A stretch of 34,789 bases of DNA from Gordonia desulfuricans NBRC 100010 (lineage in GTDB: Bacteria > Actinomycetota > Actinomycetes > Mycobacteriales > Mycobacteriaceae), in the NCBI RefSeq assembly GCF_001485495.1, contig NZ_BCNF01000096.1, positions 1 through 34,789 on the forward strand, in the 5' to 3' direction. The position numbers were made by a program, and so were the translations under genes. This document shows positions 8,435 through 16,450 of the stretch, piece by piece. The first letter of the stretch is position 1; every line of letters begins with the position of its first letter. Under the pieces are notes generated by a model, which did no database searches, was not told the DNA's origin, and worked only from the letters and a program-made list of their open reading frames with translations.

Positions 8435-9348
8435 CGTTTTCCGACTCCACCGACACTCTCGACCGGCATCCCCCCACGGAACACCACACGGGCTGCGATC
8501 CGCAGTTTGACCGGCCCCGACACCCGCACCCGGCGGCGCGCGGCCACCCGGGCCGGCGTGGCCCGCAGTCTCGCCGACAGCTCGGCGAACAGATCGTGGG
8601 CCACGCACACGGCGATCCGGCTGTCGGCGGGCAGCCGCGGGATGATCGTCGCGGCCGCGGCGAGGTCGGCGTCGACGTCGTCGAGCCAGGCCCGCCACAC
8701 CGCCTCGTCGGGATCGGCCGGGTCGAGATCCACCAGATAGCCGCGCCCGAGGTCGGTTCCGTCGACACCCAGATCACGCAGGAAGTTGACCTTCTGGAAT
8801 CCGGCCCCGAGCCGCCGGGCGCCCTCGGACAGCTCACGGTAGACGGTCTCCGGCTCGGGCAGTTCGGCGACGAACACCCGCAGACACATCAGACCGATCA
8901 CCTCGGCCGACCCGTGGATGTAGCTCTGCAAGCTCGCGGTGTCATGCGGTTGCGGGTCGAGATCGGCGCGCATGGACGCGAAGAACGGTGTGATCAGGGA
9001 GCCGTCGATCCCGGTTCGACGTGCGGTGCGGGCGAAGGCATGCACGATCAGGTTGGTGCTGGCACCGGACCCGATGGCGTCGAGGGTCTGCGCCTCGAGA
9101 TGGTCGAGCGCCAGGCGACGCTGGGCGGCGTCCTGGTCGGGCCGCGGTGCGTCGACGATCTCGTCGGCGACGCGGACGAGTGCATAGATGTTGCGGACGT
9201 CGCCGCGGATCTGCGGGGCGAGCAGTCCGCTGGCCAGCCCGAACGACGACGAGTAGGAGCGGATGACCAGCGCCGCACTGGCATCGGCGACCGCGTCGTA
9301 GCGGTCGGCCGGCCGCGCGTGATCGACGCGGGTCCTGCGCAGTCCCAT
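8431..9348 (-). CDS. crtB: Phytoene synthase
   Basis: A 305-residue trans-isoprenyl diphosphate synthase (squalene/phytoene synthase family) that condenses two geranylgeranyl diphosphates to phytoene. The first aspartate-rich motif is VRVADEIVDAP (about residues 58-68, DEIVD) after SYSSSFGLASGLLAPQIRGDVRNIYALV. The second lies at NFLRDLGVDGTDLGRGYLVDLD. The ATG at 9348 overlaps the idi stop codon (ATGA), and its own stop overlaps crtI, so the three genes are translationally coupled. No geranylgeranyl diphosphate synthase (crtE) is in the window, so the precursor must come from a gene elsewhere. Squalene synthase is a less likely alternative given the crtI neighbour. Confidence 0.93.
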   Translation of the reverse strand: MGLRRTRVDHARPADRYDAVADASAALVIRSYSSSFGLASGLLAPQIRGDVRNIYALVRVADEIVDAPRPDQDAAQRRLALDHLEAQTLDAIGSGASTNLIVHAFARTARRTGIDGSLITPFFASMRADLDPQPHDTASLQSYIHGSAEVIGLMCLRVFVAELPEPETVYRELSEGARRLGAGFQKVNFLRDLGVDGTDLGRGYLVDLDPADPDEAVWRAWLDDVDADLAAAATIIPRLPADSRIAVCVAHDLFAELSARLRATPARVAARRRVRVSGPVKLRIAARVVFRGGMPVESVGGVGKR

Positions 9349-9899
9349 CAGTTCTCCCGCGTGGCCGCCCGGTACGGGTCCTCGGCGGAACCGAGTGCGT
9401 CGACCTGATCGACGAACCACGGGCTGAGCAACCACGGACTGTGCTCGGCCACCGCCCAGATGTCGGCGATCGGCGTCCACGCGAACTCCATCACCTCGTC
9501 GGGGTCGGGGCGCACCGTGCCGACCGGCCGGGCCAGATAGACCGGGCACACCTCGTTCTCCACCACGCCGCTCGCATCGACGGCGCGGTAGCGGAAGTCC
9601 GGCAGCACGCAGCAGAGATCGGCGATCTCGACGCCCAGTTCGCGGACCGCATACCGGTGCACGGCGTCGTCGAAGGACTCCCCAGGGCGCGGATGTCCGC
9701 AGAACGAGTTGGTCCACACCCCCGGCCAGGTGCGTTTGACCAGTGCCCGCCGGGTCATCAGCAAACGACCCTCACCGTCCACCAGATGGCATGAAAAGGC
9801 CAGGTGAAGTGGGGTGTCGGTGGTGTGCACGGTGGTGCGATCGGCGGTTCCGACGGGGTGTCCGGCGGGGTCGACGAGCACCACGAGGTCCTCGGTCAT
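9348..9899 (-). CDS. idi: Isopentenyl-diphosphate delta-isomerase, type I
   Basis: A 183-residue Nudix-fold enzyme interconverting isopentenyl and dimethylallyl diphosphate in the cytosol. Diagnostic features are TNSFCGHPRPGES, with the catalytic cysteine about residue 67, the Nudix-like helix FDDAVHRYAVRELGVEI, and ENEVCPVYLARP carrying the catalytic glutamate. Length is typical of bacterial type I enzymes. GGAGGAGAA lies a few bases before the ATG at 9899, and a -10-like TAGACT lies about 32 bases upstream. It is the first gene of the idi-crtB-crtI operon and feeds the C5 precursors for carotenoid synthesis. Confidence 0.95.
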   Translation of the reverse strand: MTEDLVVLVDPAGHPVGTADRTTVHTTDTPLHLAFSCHLVDGEGRLLMTRRALVKRTWPGVWTNSFCGHPRPGESFDDAVHRYAVRELGVEIADLCCVLPDFRYRAVDASGVVENEVCPVYLARPVGTVRPDPDEVMEFAWTPIADIWAVAEHSPWLLSPWFVDQVDALGSAEDPYRAATREN

Positions 9900-9923
9900 C
9901 CGCGTTCTCCTCCGCTCGGTACG

Positions 9924-9944
9924 CCCGCCCAGTCTACGGGCGGG
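9924..9944. promoter_or_regulatory. idi operon promoter -10 within a GC inverted repeat
   Basis: On the minus strand TAGACT (plus-strand 9931-9936) fits a -10 box for idi. It lies in the loop of a perfect inverted repeat CCCGCCC (9924-9930) / GGGCGGG (9938-9944). The hairpin could instead terminate transcription arriving from the YciI-like gene, which ends at 9969. The two roles cannot be separated by reading alone. Confidence 0.4.
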
Positions 9945-9968
9945 GGTCGGCGGGGACGAAAGCGCAGG

Positions 9969-10316
9969 TCAGGTGGGCAGCGAGTCGCCCGGGAAGCCGC
10001 GTGCAGGATGGACGTCGAAGGTGAACACCCCGGCCTGGACGCCCGGGTCGTCGGACATCAGTGCGGTGGTCTCCTCGACGGAGCGGTCGAAGATCCCCAC
10101 CCCGCAGACATCGGTGGCGTCCTCGACCGGCATCACCACCGCGAGTGCACCGGCGGCGCGCAGCGCGAAGTTCCGTCGGCCGTGCTCCCAGATGATCGGC
10201 TTCGCCTCGGGCGAACCGTACTCGGGGCCCTCACGGAGGATGACCACCGAATAGTGACGGGCCATGGGGATCATGGTATCCATCTCTTCGTCGGTGATCT
10301 CGGGCAACTCGGACAT
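9969..10316 (-). CDS. YciI-like domain protein
   Basis: A 115-residue single-domain protein with the dimeric ferredoxin-like layout of the YciI family: HYSVVILREGPEY, then a helix, WEHGRRNFALRAAGALAVVMPV and DVCGVGIFDRSVEETTALMSDDPGVQAGVFTFDVHPA. The segment DDPGVQAG ... DVHP matches the conserved C-terminal strand and its Asp/Pro/His surroundings. Some family members act on chlorinated muconolactones; most are uncharacterised. AGGAC lies about seven bases before the ATG at 10316. It stands between the five-gene VWA operon and idi, in the same direction as both, with about 105 bases to the former, so it is likely a separate unit. No substrate can be assigned. Confidence 0.8.
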   Translation of the reverse strand: MSELPEITDEEMDTMIPMARHYSVVILREGPEYGSPEAKPIIWEHGRRNFALRAAGALAVVMPVEDATDVCGVGIFDRSVEETTALMSDDPGVQAGVFTFDVHPARGFPGDSLPT

Positions 10317-10421
10317 CTGCGGGTCCTTCCGGTGCGACGATGCGGCGGCTTCATTGTCGCGCGAGACATGCGCCGCCGGGGCCCGAACCGGCTGGTAGGT
10401 GACGCCGATCGGCCCTGCCGG

Positions 10422-11639
10422 TCAGTCGTCCATGCCGCGGCGGGACAGTTCGTTGGCATCGGCCCAGCCGACGATGTCGCCCCGGCTGATCGCGACGGCG
10501 AGCAGGTCGGGGAAGGCATCCGGGGTGCAGGCGAACACCGGGACACCCATCGCGGCGAGGTCGCCGGCGATCTCCCGGTCGAAGGCGGGCGCACCCTCGT
10601 CCGACAGCGCGAGCAGTACGATCACCTGCACGCCGTCGTCGCGCATCTGGTGGATCCGTTTGAGCATCTCGTCGCGCACACCGCCCTCGTACAGATCGGA
10701 GATGAGCACGAAGATGGAATCGTCGGGACGGTCGATGAGCCCCTGGCAGTAGGCGATCGCACGGTTGATGTCGGTGCCGCCGCCGAGGGTGGTGCCGAAC
10801 AGCACGTCCACCGGGTCGTCGAGTTTGTCGGTGAGATCGACGACGCTGGTGTCGAAGACCACCAGCGATGTGCGGATGGCGCGCATCGTGGCGATCACCG
10901 CCCCGAAGATCGACGCGTAGACGATCGACGCCGCCATCGACCCGGACTGGTCGATGGCGATGACGATGTCCTTGCTGACACGCTGCGAGCGCCGCCCGCG
11001 GCCGACGAGCCGTTCGGGCACGATGGTCTTCTGTTCGGGCAGGTAGTGGCGCAGGTTGCGGGCGATCGTGGCATTCCAGTCGATGTCGTGCAGCCGCGGG
11101 CGGAGGGTGCGCGCCGACCGGTCGAGGGCGGCCCCGAGGGTGCTGCGGGTGCGGTCGGCGATGCGGCGTTCCACCTCGTCGACGACCTTGCGGACCAGCG
11201 CCCGCGCCGACGCCTTGGACTTGGCCGGGATCGCGCGGCCCAGACCGATCAGCATGGTGACCATGTCGATGTCGGGTTCGACGGCGTCGATCATCTCGGG
11301 TTCGGCGAGCAGGGCATGCAGGTTGAGCCGCTCGACGGCGTCACGCTGCATCACCTGCACGACGGTGGTCGGGAAGTACTCGCGGATGTCGCCGAGCCAG
11401 CGGGCCACACCGGGTGCCGATCTCCCCAGTCCGCCACGGCGATCACCGGACTGGTCGTAGAGCTTGCCGAGGGCGCCGTCCATCGCGGTGTCGGCGCCGG
11501 ACAGGGTCGTCAGCGAGTCCTCGGCGGCGGCACCGAGGACCAGCCGCCAGCGCCGGTCCCGGTCGGTGGTGTCCCGGTCAGTGGCGGTGTCCCGGCTGGT
11601 GCTGCCGACGGGGGTGTCGGGGTTCTCGGGTCGGGTCAT
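10422..11639 (-). CDS. VWA domain protein with complete MIDAS motif (fifth gene of SWIM-DUF5691-MoxR-DUF5682-VWA operon)
   Basis: A 405-residue protein. The N-terminal ~200 residues are mainly helical and charged. The C-terminal half is a von Willebrand factor A domain with a full metal-ion-dependent adhesion site: DQSGSM near residue 230 (DxSxS), the threonine of GGGTDINRAI and the aspartate of VLISDLYEGG. In MoxR/VWA pairs the VWA protein usually acts as substrate adaptor for the AAA+ ring, for example in metal insertion or complex remodelling. The start overlaps the DUF5682 stop by four bases (ATGA), so synthesis is coupled. It has no signal peptide or membrane segment and is presumably cytosolic. 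The client protein is unknown. Confidence 0.9.
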   Translation of the reverse strand: MTRPENPDTPVGSTSRDTATDRDTTDRDRRWRLVLGAAAEDSLTTLSGADTAMDGALGKLYDQSGDRRGGLGRSAPGVARWLGDIREYFPTTVVQVMQRDAVERLNLHALLAEPEMIDAVEPDIDMVTMLIGLGRAIPAKSKASARALVRKVVDEVERRIADRTRSTLGAALDRSARTLRPRLHDIDWNATIARNLRHYLPEQKTIVPERLVGRGRRSQRVSKDIVIAIDQSGSMAASIVYASIFGAVIATMRAIRTSLVVFDTSVVDLTDKLDDPVDVLFGTTLGGGTDINRAIAYCQGLIDRPDDSIFVLISDLYEGGVRDEMLKRIHQMRDDGVQVIVLLALSDEGAPAFDREIAGDLAAMGVPVFACTPDAFPDLLAVAISRGDIVGWADANELSRRGMDD

Positions 11640-13882
11640 GACAGTCCCAGCAGGTCGGCGACGACGGCGACCGCGGGGGCGGCCAGTTCCCGGTCGAAGG
11701 CGGTGGTCGGAGTGGCCGGGGCGGCCCGGCCGTCGAGGTTGGCGACCCGGTCGCCGATGTTGCGGCGCACCGACGGATCGAACACCCCGAAGGTGCGTCG
11801 CAGCAGCGGCAGGACGTCGACGAAGTCGCGTTCGGCGAGGGTGATGAGCCAGTTGTCGAGGATGCCGAGCAGTTCACGATCGTGCACCAGCAGCAGGCCG
11901 CCGTCACCGAGGAATCCTTCGATCCACCGGGCTTTCGCGATCGGGGTGGCGCCGCCGGAGAGGGCATAGGTGAGCCGGTCGGCGGCCTCGGTGGCAGCGA
12001 TCTGCCCGCCGTCGAGCAGGAGTCGGGTGACGCGGCCGAGCAGCAGGCCGTTCACATCGTGGCGTGCGGCGAGTGCGGTCAGCGCAATGACCCAGCGGGT
12101 GCGGTCGTCCGGATCGAGCAGGGCGACGGTCTCATGGACGGCGTCGAGGCGGGTCCTCAGTTCGGCGGCGGCGTCGTCGCCGAGGCCGGTGACCGCGGCG
12201 GGCAGTCCCGCGCAGATCCGCACCAGCAATGCCGAGGCGACGGTGCCGAGTGCGGTGACGTCGGTGCCGCGGACGTCGCCGTAACGGCGGGCGCGTCCCA
12301 GTGCGGGCAGCGCCGCCATCAGGTGTTCGACGTCGTGGTCGATCGCGGCGCGGTCGGCGAGCGCGGTGAGCACGGCGGGGAGCGCCTCGGCGAGATCGGC
12401 GAGCAGAGCCGCCTCGAGCGCCCCGGTGATCTCCGCCAGGGACGCACCCGACGCCGCCCGGTCGGTGATCCGTGCGGTGGCCGCCGCCGTCACGGTGGTC
12501 CCCCACACCGACGCCATGACCACCTCGACGACGAACTCGGGCTTCCAGGTGAGGGTCCAGCCCTCTTTGAACGTGCCGCTGCCGGTGACGTCGCGGGCCA
12601 CACCCCATGGGATGCCGATGATGCCCAGCCGGTGCAGCAGCACCGATTTCGCACGATCGACCGGCCGCCGGAGGTCGACGTCGATCTCCTTGGCCCGCGG
12701 ATCCTGTTTGAGCCGGGCCGATCTGGCGCTCGCGGTGAGATCGGCCTGCAGCGGCACCACCGGCGCGTCGGCGGGCACCTCACCCAGCCGTTCGCCGATC
12801 ACCGCCTCGCGGTACATGAGATCGGCGAGCCCCGAATCGCCCTGACACATCACCGCAAGGGTGGCCTCGGAGATCTCGGCGAGTCCGGCGAGTGGCCGGC
12901 GGCGCATCACCGCGAGCGTCTCGGCGAGGCGCACGGTCTCGATGATGTGCGCCGAGGAGACGTCGATGTCCTTCTCCCGCAACAGATCGGCCTGGTGGAT
13001 CAGCCAGCGCACGACGACGTCGTCGGACGTGGTGAACAGGTGGTGATACCAGCCGGGCGAGATCACCCCGGCGCCGTATCCGCTCGCGCCGGCCAGCCGC
13101 GAATGGGTCCACGGCACCCAGGCGAGCTTGGTCCGCAGCTTGGGCATGCCCTTGAGCAGCTTCGCGTCGTGGGCGGCCGGTGGCAGTTTCCCGGCCAGCG
13201 CCGGCGCATGCCAGGCGCCACAGACGATCGCGACCCGTTCCACCCCGGGCAGTTTGAGCGTCTTGCGCAGGATCTGGCGCATGTGGGCTTCGCGGCGCAG
13301 GTCGTGGCCGTCCTCACCGAGCTCCCCGATCTCCTGGCGCAGCGCCCCCATCGCCTCGGTGATCGCATCGAAACCGCCGCTGTCACCGCGTGTTTCGACG
13401 ACGTCGTCCCACCAGCGTTCCGGGTCGTCGTAGCCGGCCGCCGACGCGAGCAGGGCGATCGGGTCGGCGCGGGCGATACGGGCGGACTCGTCGGCGGGCT
13501 CGTCGAACAGGTCGGTCTGTTCGGCGGGTTCGGGTTCGGCCGGGTCGCGTTGCGGCGTGGCACGATGGGCGAGCGTCTGCGCGGCGGGCAGGTCGCAGAA
13601 ATGTACCGGCACACCGGCTCTCACGGACCAGCGCAGCGCCTGCCATTCCGGGGAGAACTCGGCGAACGGCCAGAACGCCGCGGTGCCGGGGTCGTCGGCG
13701 GCGTAGGCGAGCAATGCCACCGGTGGACGCAGATCGGGATCGGCGACCGTCGCGATCAGCGCGTCGGCGTCGGCGGGGCCCTCGATCAGCACGGCGTCCG
13801 GGCGCAGGCGGTCGAGCTCGGCCATCACCGCACGCGCCGATCCGGGCCCGTGGTGGCGGATGCCGAGGACGCGGGGTGTCAT
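11636..13882 (-). CDS. DUF5682 family protein, possible TraB/ChaN-like hydrolase fold
   Basis: A 748-residue protein. The N-terminal region opens with GIRHHGPGSA (residues 7-16) and LIEGPADAD (E34), and AIVCGAWHAPAL lies about 230 residues in. A histidine-rich first loop, an early glutamate and a later GAxH resemble the arrangement in TraB/ChaN/EreA-type domains; that similarity is my inference. The C-terminal half is helical, alanine-rich and repeat-like, perhaps a protein-interaction scaffold. I chose the ATG at 13882 because GAGGTGG sits eight bases before it; a GTG at 13891 is the alternative. It is the largest member of the five-gene operon. No catalytic activity has been established for the family that I know of. 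Confidence 0.85.
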   Translation of the reverse strand: MTPRVLGIRHHGPGSARAVMAELDRLRPDAVLIEGPADADALIATVADPDLRPPVALLAYAADDPGTAAFWPFAEFSPEWQALRWSVRAGVPVHFCDLPAAQTLAHRATPQRDPAEPEPAEQTDLFDEPADESARIARADPIALLASAAGYDDPERWWDDVVETRGDSGGFDAITEAMGALRQEIGELGEDGHDLRREAHMRQILRKTLKLPGVERVAIVCGAWHAPALAGKLPPAAHDAKLLKGMPKLRTKLAWVPWTHSRLAGASGYGAGVISPGWYHHLFTTSDDVVVRWLIHQADLLREKDIDVSSAHIIETVRLAETLAVMRRRPLAGLAEISEATLAVMCQGDSGLADLMYREAVIGERLGEVPADAPVVPLQADLTASARSARLKQDPRAKEIDVDLRRPVDRAKSVLLHRLGIIGIPWGVARDVTGSGTFKEGWTLTWKPEFVVEVVMASVWGTTVTAAATARITDRAASGASLAEITGALEAALLADLAEALPAVLTALADRAAIDHDVEHLMAALPALGRARRYGDVRGTDVTALGTVASALLVRICAGLPAAVTGLGDDAAAELRTRLDAVHETVALLDPDDRTRWVIALTALAARHDVNGLLLGRVTRLLLDGGQIAATEAADRLTYALSGGATPIAKARWIEGFLGDGGLLLVHDRELLGILDNWLITLAERDFVDVLPLLRRTFGVFDPSVRRNIGDRVANLDGRAAPATPTTAFDRELAAPAVAVVADLLGLS

Positions 13883-13892
13883 CGCCACCACC

Positions 13893-14981
13893 TCAGCGCA
13901 GCGCCCCGCGTGCCGCGCGGTAGAAGTCGGCCCAGTCGGTGCGGTCGCGCACCACGCCCTCGAGGTATTCGGTCCACACCACTGAGTCCGACGACGGGTC
14001 CTTGACGACGGCGCCGTGGATACCGGCGGCGACGTCGGCGGGCCGCAGGGTGCCGTCCCCGAAATGTGCCGCCATGACGATCCCGTGGGTGATCACCGAG
14101 ATCGCCTCGGCGGTGGACAGCGTGCCGCTGGGCTGTTTGACCTTGGCGCGGCCGTCCTCGGTGACCCCCGACCGCAGCTCGCGGAACACGGTCACCACGC
14201 GGCGGATCTCCTCGGCGGCGGTGGGCAGTTCGGGCAGTTCCAGCGACTTGCCGAGGGCGGCCACCCGGGAGGTGACGATCTCCACCTCCTCCTCGGCGGT
14301 CGCGGGCAGTGGCAGGACGACGGTGTTGAACCGGCGGCGCAGCGCCGAGGAGAGGTCGTTGACGCCGCGGTCGCGGTCGTTGGCGGTGGCGATCACGCTG
14401 AATCCCTTGGCGGCCTGCACCTCGGCGGCCAGTTCGGGGATGGGCAGCGTCTTCTCCGACAGCACGGTGATCAGCGCGTCCTGGACATCGGACGGGATGC
14501 GGGTGAGCTCTTCGATGCGGGCTATCCGGCCCTCGCCCATCGCGGTCATCACCGGGGAGGGGACCAGCGCGTCGCGGCTGGGTCCCTCGCTGATCAGGCG
14601 CGCATAGTTCCAGCCGTACCGGATGGCCTCCTCCGGGGTTCCGGCGGTGCCCTGCACCAGCAGGGTGGAGGTGCCGCTGATCGCGGCGGCGAGGTGTTCG
14701 GACACCCAGGTCTTGGCGGTTCCGGGCACGCCGAGCAGGAGGAGTGCACGGTCGGTGGCCAGGGTGGCGACGGCGATCTCCATGAGCCGGCGCGGCCCGA
14801 TGTACTTGGGGGTGATCTCGGTGCCGTCGTCGAGCGTGCCGCCGATCAGATAGGTGACCACCGCCGACGGTGAGAGGTTCCAGCTCGGTGGGCGGGTGCC
14901 GGTGTCGGCGACGGCCAGGGCGTCGAGTTCGGCGGCGAACAGTTGCTCGGCGTGCGGGCGCAGCAGGTTGTCGGTGGTCAC
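13893..14981 (-). CDS. MoxR-type AAA+ ATPase
   Basis: A 362-residue AAA+ ATPase. Walker A is GVPGTAKT (84-91). The Walker B strand is RIARIEELTR (152-161), where the usual Asp-Glu is Ile-Glu-Glu. Sensor 1 is IATAND (about 197-202) and the arginine-finger region is SSALRRRFN (about 211-219). MoxR ATPases form hexameric rings that remodel or load cofactors into partner proteins through VWA adaptors. The GTG start at 14981 overlaps the DUF5691 stop (GTGA), and its own stop lies 10 bases before the DUF5682 ATG. This is the probable energy source of the five-gene system. Cytosolic; clients unknown. Confidence 0.92.
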   Translation of the reverse strand: MTTDNLLRPHAEQLFAAELDALAVADTGTRPPSWNLSPSAVVTYLIGGTLDDGTEITPKYIGPRRLMEIAVATLATDRALLLLGVPGTAKTWVSEHLAAAISGTSTLLVQGTAGTPEEAIRYGWNYARLISEGPSRDALVPSPVMTAMGEGRIARIEELTRIPSDVQDALITVLSEKTLPIPELAAEVQAAKGFSVIATANDRDRGVNDLSSALRRRFNTVVLPLPATAEEEVEIVTSRVAALGKSLELPELPTAAEEIRRVVTVFRELRSGVTEDGRAKVKQPSGTLSTAEAISVITHGIVMAAHFGDGTLRPADVAAGIHGAVVKDPSSDSVVWTEYLEGVVRDRTDWADFYRAARGALR

Positions 14982-16450
14982 GTCAGCTCCCTGGTGAGTA
15001 TCGAACGGATGCGGAGGGCTTCACCCAGGACGGCGAGTTGCCGGGGTGCGACGGGGACGCGGGCACGGGCGTCGTCGACGATCTGTTGCCAGCGGTCGGT
15101 GGCGGGTAGGGCCACGGCGAGCAGGTCGACGACGGCCGCGCTGGGTGGGGTCACCCGCAGCTCGGTCTCGAGGGTGCGGATCAGATCGCCGAACACCTTG
15201 AGGCACAGCTTGTCCGGCCATGGTGTGGGCAACGCCTGCAGGGCGGCGAGCACCCTCGAGTAGTGCTGTGTGCCGACGTGGTCGAGGAGCCGTTCGGGGT
15301 GGGCGGCACCGAAGACCTCCGTGGACTCGGTGGCCGGGTGCCCGATCAGGGCGTCTGCCCAGTCGGCGGCACGGTAGGTGACGGCGGCCGCGCACAGGCC
15401 TGCGACGAGTGCCTTCTCCTCCGGGTCGACACCGCCGACGAGTTCATCGGCACCCCGCCCGAAGTGTGTCTCCCACTCGATGGGGTCGATCCGTGAGATC
15501 AGTTGCCGCAGAGTCCACGACGCCCCACCGATACCGCGCGGCGGTGTGGGGTCGACACCGTCGCGGACGAGTGCCGGATCGGGTCGTTCGGGCAGGTGCA
15601 CCGTCAGCCGGGGGCGGCCGAGTCGCCGTTTCTCGACGGTGAGCATCGGTGCGGCGGCGGCGAAGATGCGCTGCCGGAGCGCCGATCCCTCGATCGCATC
15701 GAGGGCACGGACCGCACCGGCGCGCACGGCGCGGCGCCGGTCGTCGAGGGCGTGCTCGAGGAATGCCTCGTCGTCGGCGGTGGGTGCGAGGGCGAACACC
15801 TCGATGAAGGCGTCGCGTTCGGCACCGGGTTCGGCCGGCCAGCTCTGCTCCAGCAACTCGCGTGCCGCGCCGGGGTCGCGTCGGCGCAGTGCGGTGAGAT
15901 GGGCGACGCGGGTGGGCAGGTCGCCGTGGAGCCAGGCCCCCGGATCGGGCTCGGCCCCGCCGATCCCGTCGACCCGATGAGGAAGCACCGCACCGAGTTC
16001 CGGCGCCAGATCCGCCAGCCACCGCCCGCGGGGGCCGACGATGGTCGCGATCACCGCGCGGTGCTCGGCGTCCCGGGCGGTCCTCACCAGCAGACTGGTG
16101 AGCAGCCCGCCCGTGGGTCGTCGGCCGGAGGTGGCCAGCAGATCCAGGCACCAGTCGATCATCCACCGCGACAACGAGAAAGCATGCAGGACGTAGGTCG
16201 AGGCCGTCGGGGAGACCGGCGGCCGCGGATCGGTGGGTGCCGCCGGGATCGGTTGCGCCTGCACACCGGCGGGCCCCGATGCGAGCCGGGCCACGGCGGT
16301 GAGTGCGGCGGTGTCGAGGGTGCGGCGGACCGGGTCGGCGGTGTGCTCGGCGATCCGCTCCCCGATCAGCGGATCGGCGTCATCGGTGCCGACGCTGCGG
16401 TTGTGGACGCCGACCAATGCCGCGGCCACCACGTTCTCCCAGTACGTCAC
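14978..16450 (-). CDS. DUF5691 family protein
   Basis: A 490-residue protein opening MTYWENVVAAALVGVHNR. Most of it is predicted helical with repeated A/L/R-rich helices (LTALRRRDPGAARELLEQSWP, FLEHALDDRRRAVRAGAVRALDAIEG), which look like HEAT-type repeats and suggest a scaffold or recognition role. It has no membrane segment and no obvious catalytic motif. The GTG start overlaps the SWIM-protein stop (GTGA) and the stop overlaps the MoxR start, so it is second in the operon. I recognise the family from its company (SWIM, MoxR, DUF5682, VWA) rather than from a known function. Confidence 0.85.
   Translation of the reverse strand: MTYWENVVAAALVGVHNRSVGTDDADPLIGERIAEHTADPVRRTLDTAALTAVARLASGPAGVQAQPIPAAPTDPRPPVSPTASTYVLHAFSLSRWMIDWCLDLLATSGRRPTGGLLTSLLVRTARDAEHRAVIATIVGPRGRWLADLAPELGAVLPHRVDGIGGAEPDPGAWLHGDLPTRVAHLTALRRRDPGAARELLEQSWPAEPGAERDAFIEVFALAPTADDEAFLEHALDDRRRAVRAGAVRALDAIEGSALRQRIFAAAAPMLTVEKRRLGRPRLTVHLPERPDPALVRDGVDPTPPRGIGGASWTLRQLISRIDPIEWETHFGRGADELVGGVDPEEKALVAGLCAAAVTYRAADWADALIGHPATESTEVFGAAHPERLLDHVGTQHYSRVLAALQALPTPWPDKLCLKVFGDLIRTLETELRVTPPSAAVVDLLAVALPATDRWQQIVDDARARVPVAPRQLAVLGEALRIRSILTRELT

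Noticed and set aside
9924..9944. Firm terminator call for the GC hairpin upstream of idi
   Set aside because: The -10-like hexamer of idi lies in its loop, so an operator or promoter role is equally possible; it is listed only as a regulatory candidate.
9804..11969. Long plus-strand open frame (over 700 codons) across idi, YciI and VWA genes
   Set aside because: It runs antisense to well-supported genes, is low-complexity (G/R/H/D-rich) and matches no family; such frames are expected in high-GC DNA.
11882..14005. Long plus-strand open frame opposite DUF5682
   Set aside because: It mirrors the codon positions of the real gene and has no recognisable domain or ribosome site.
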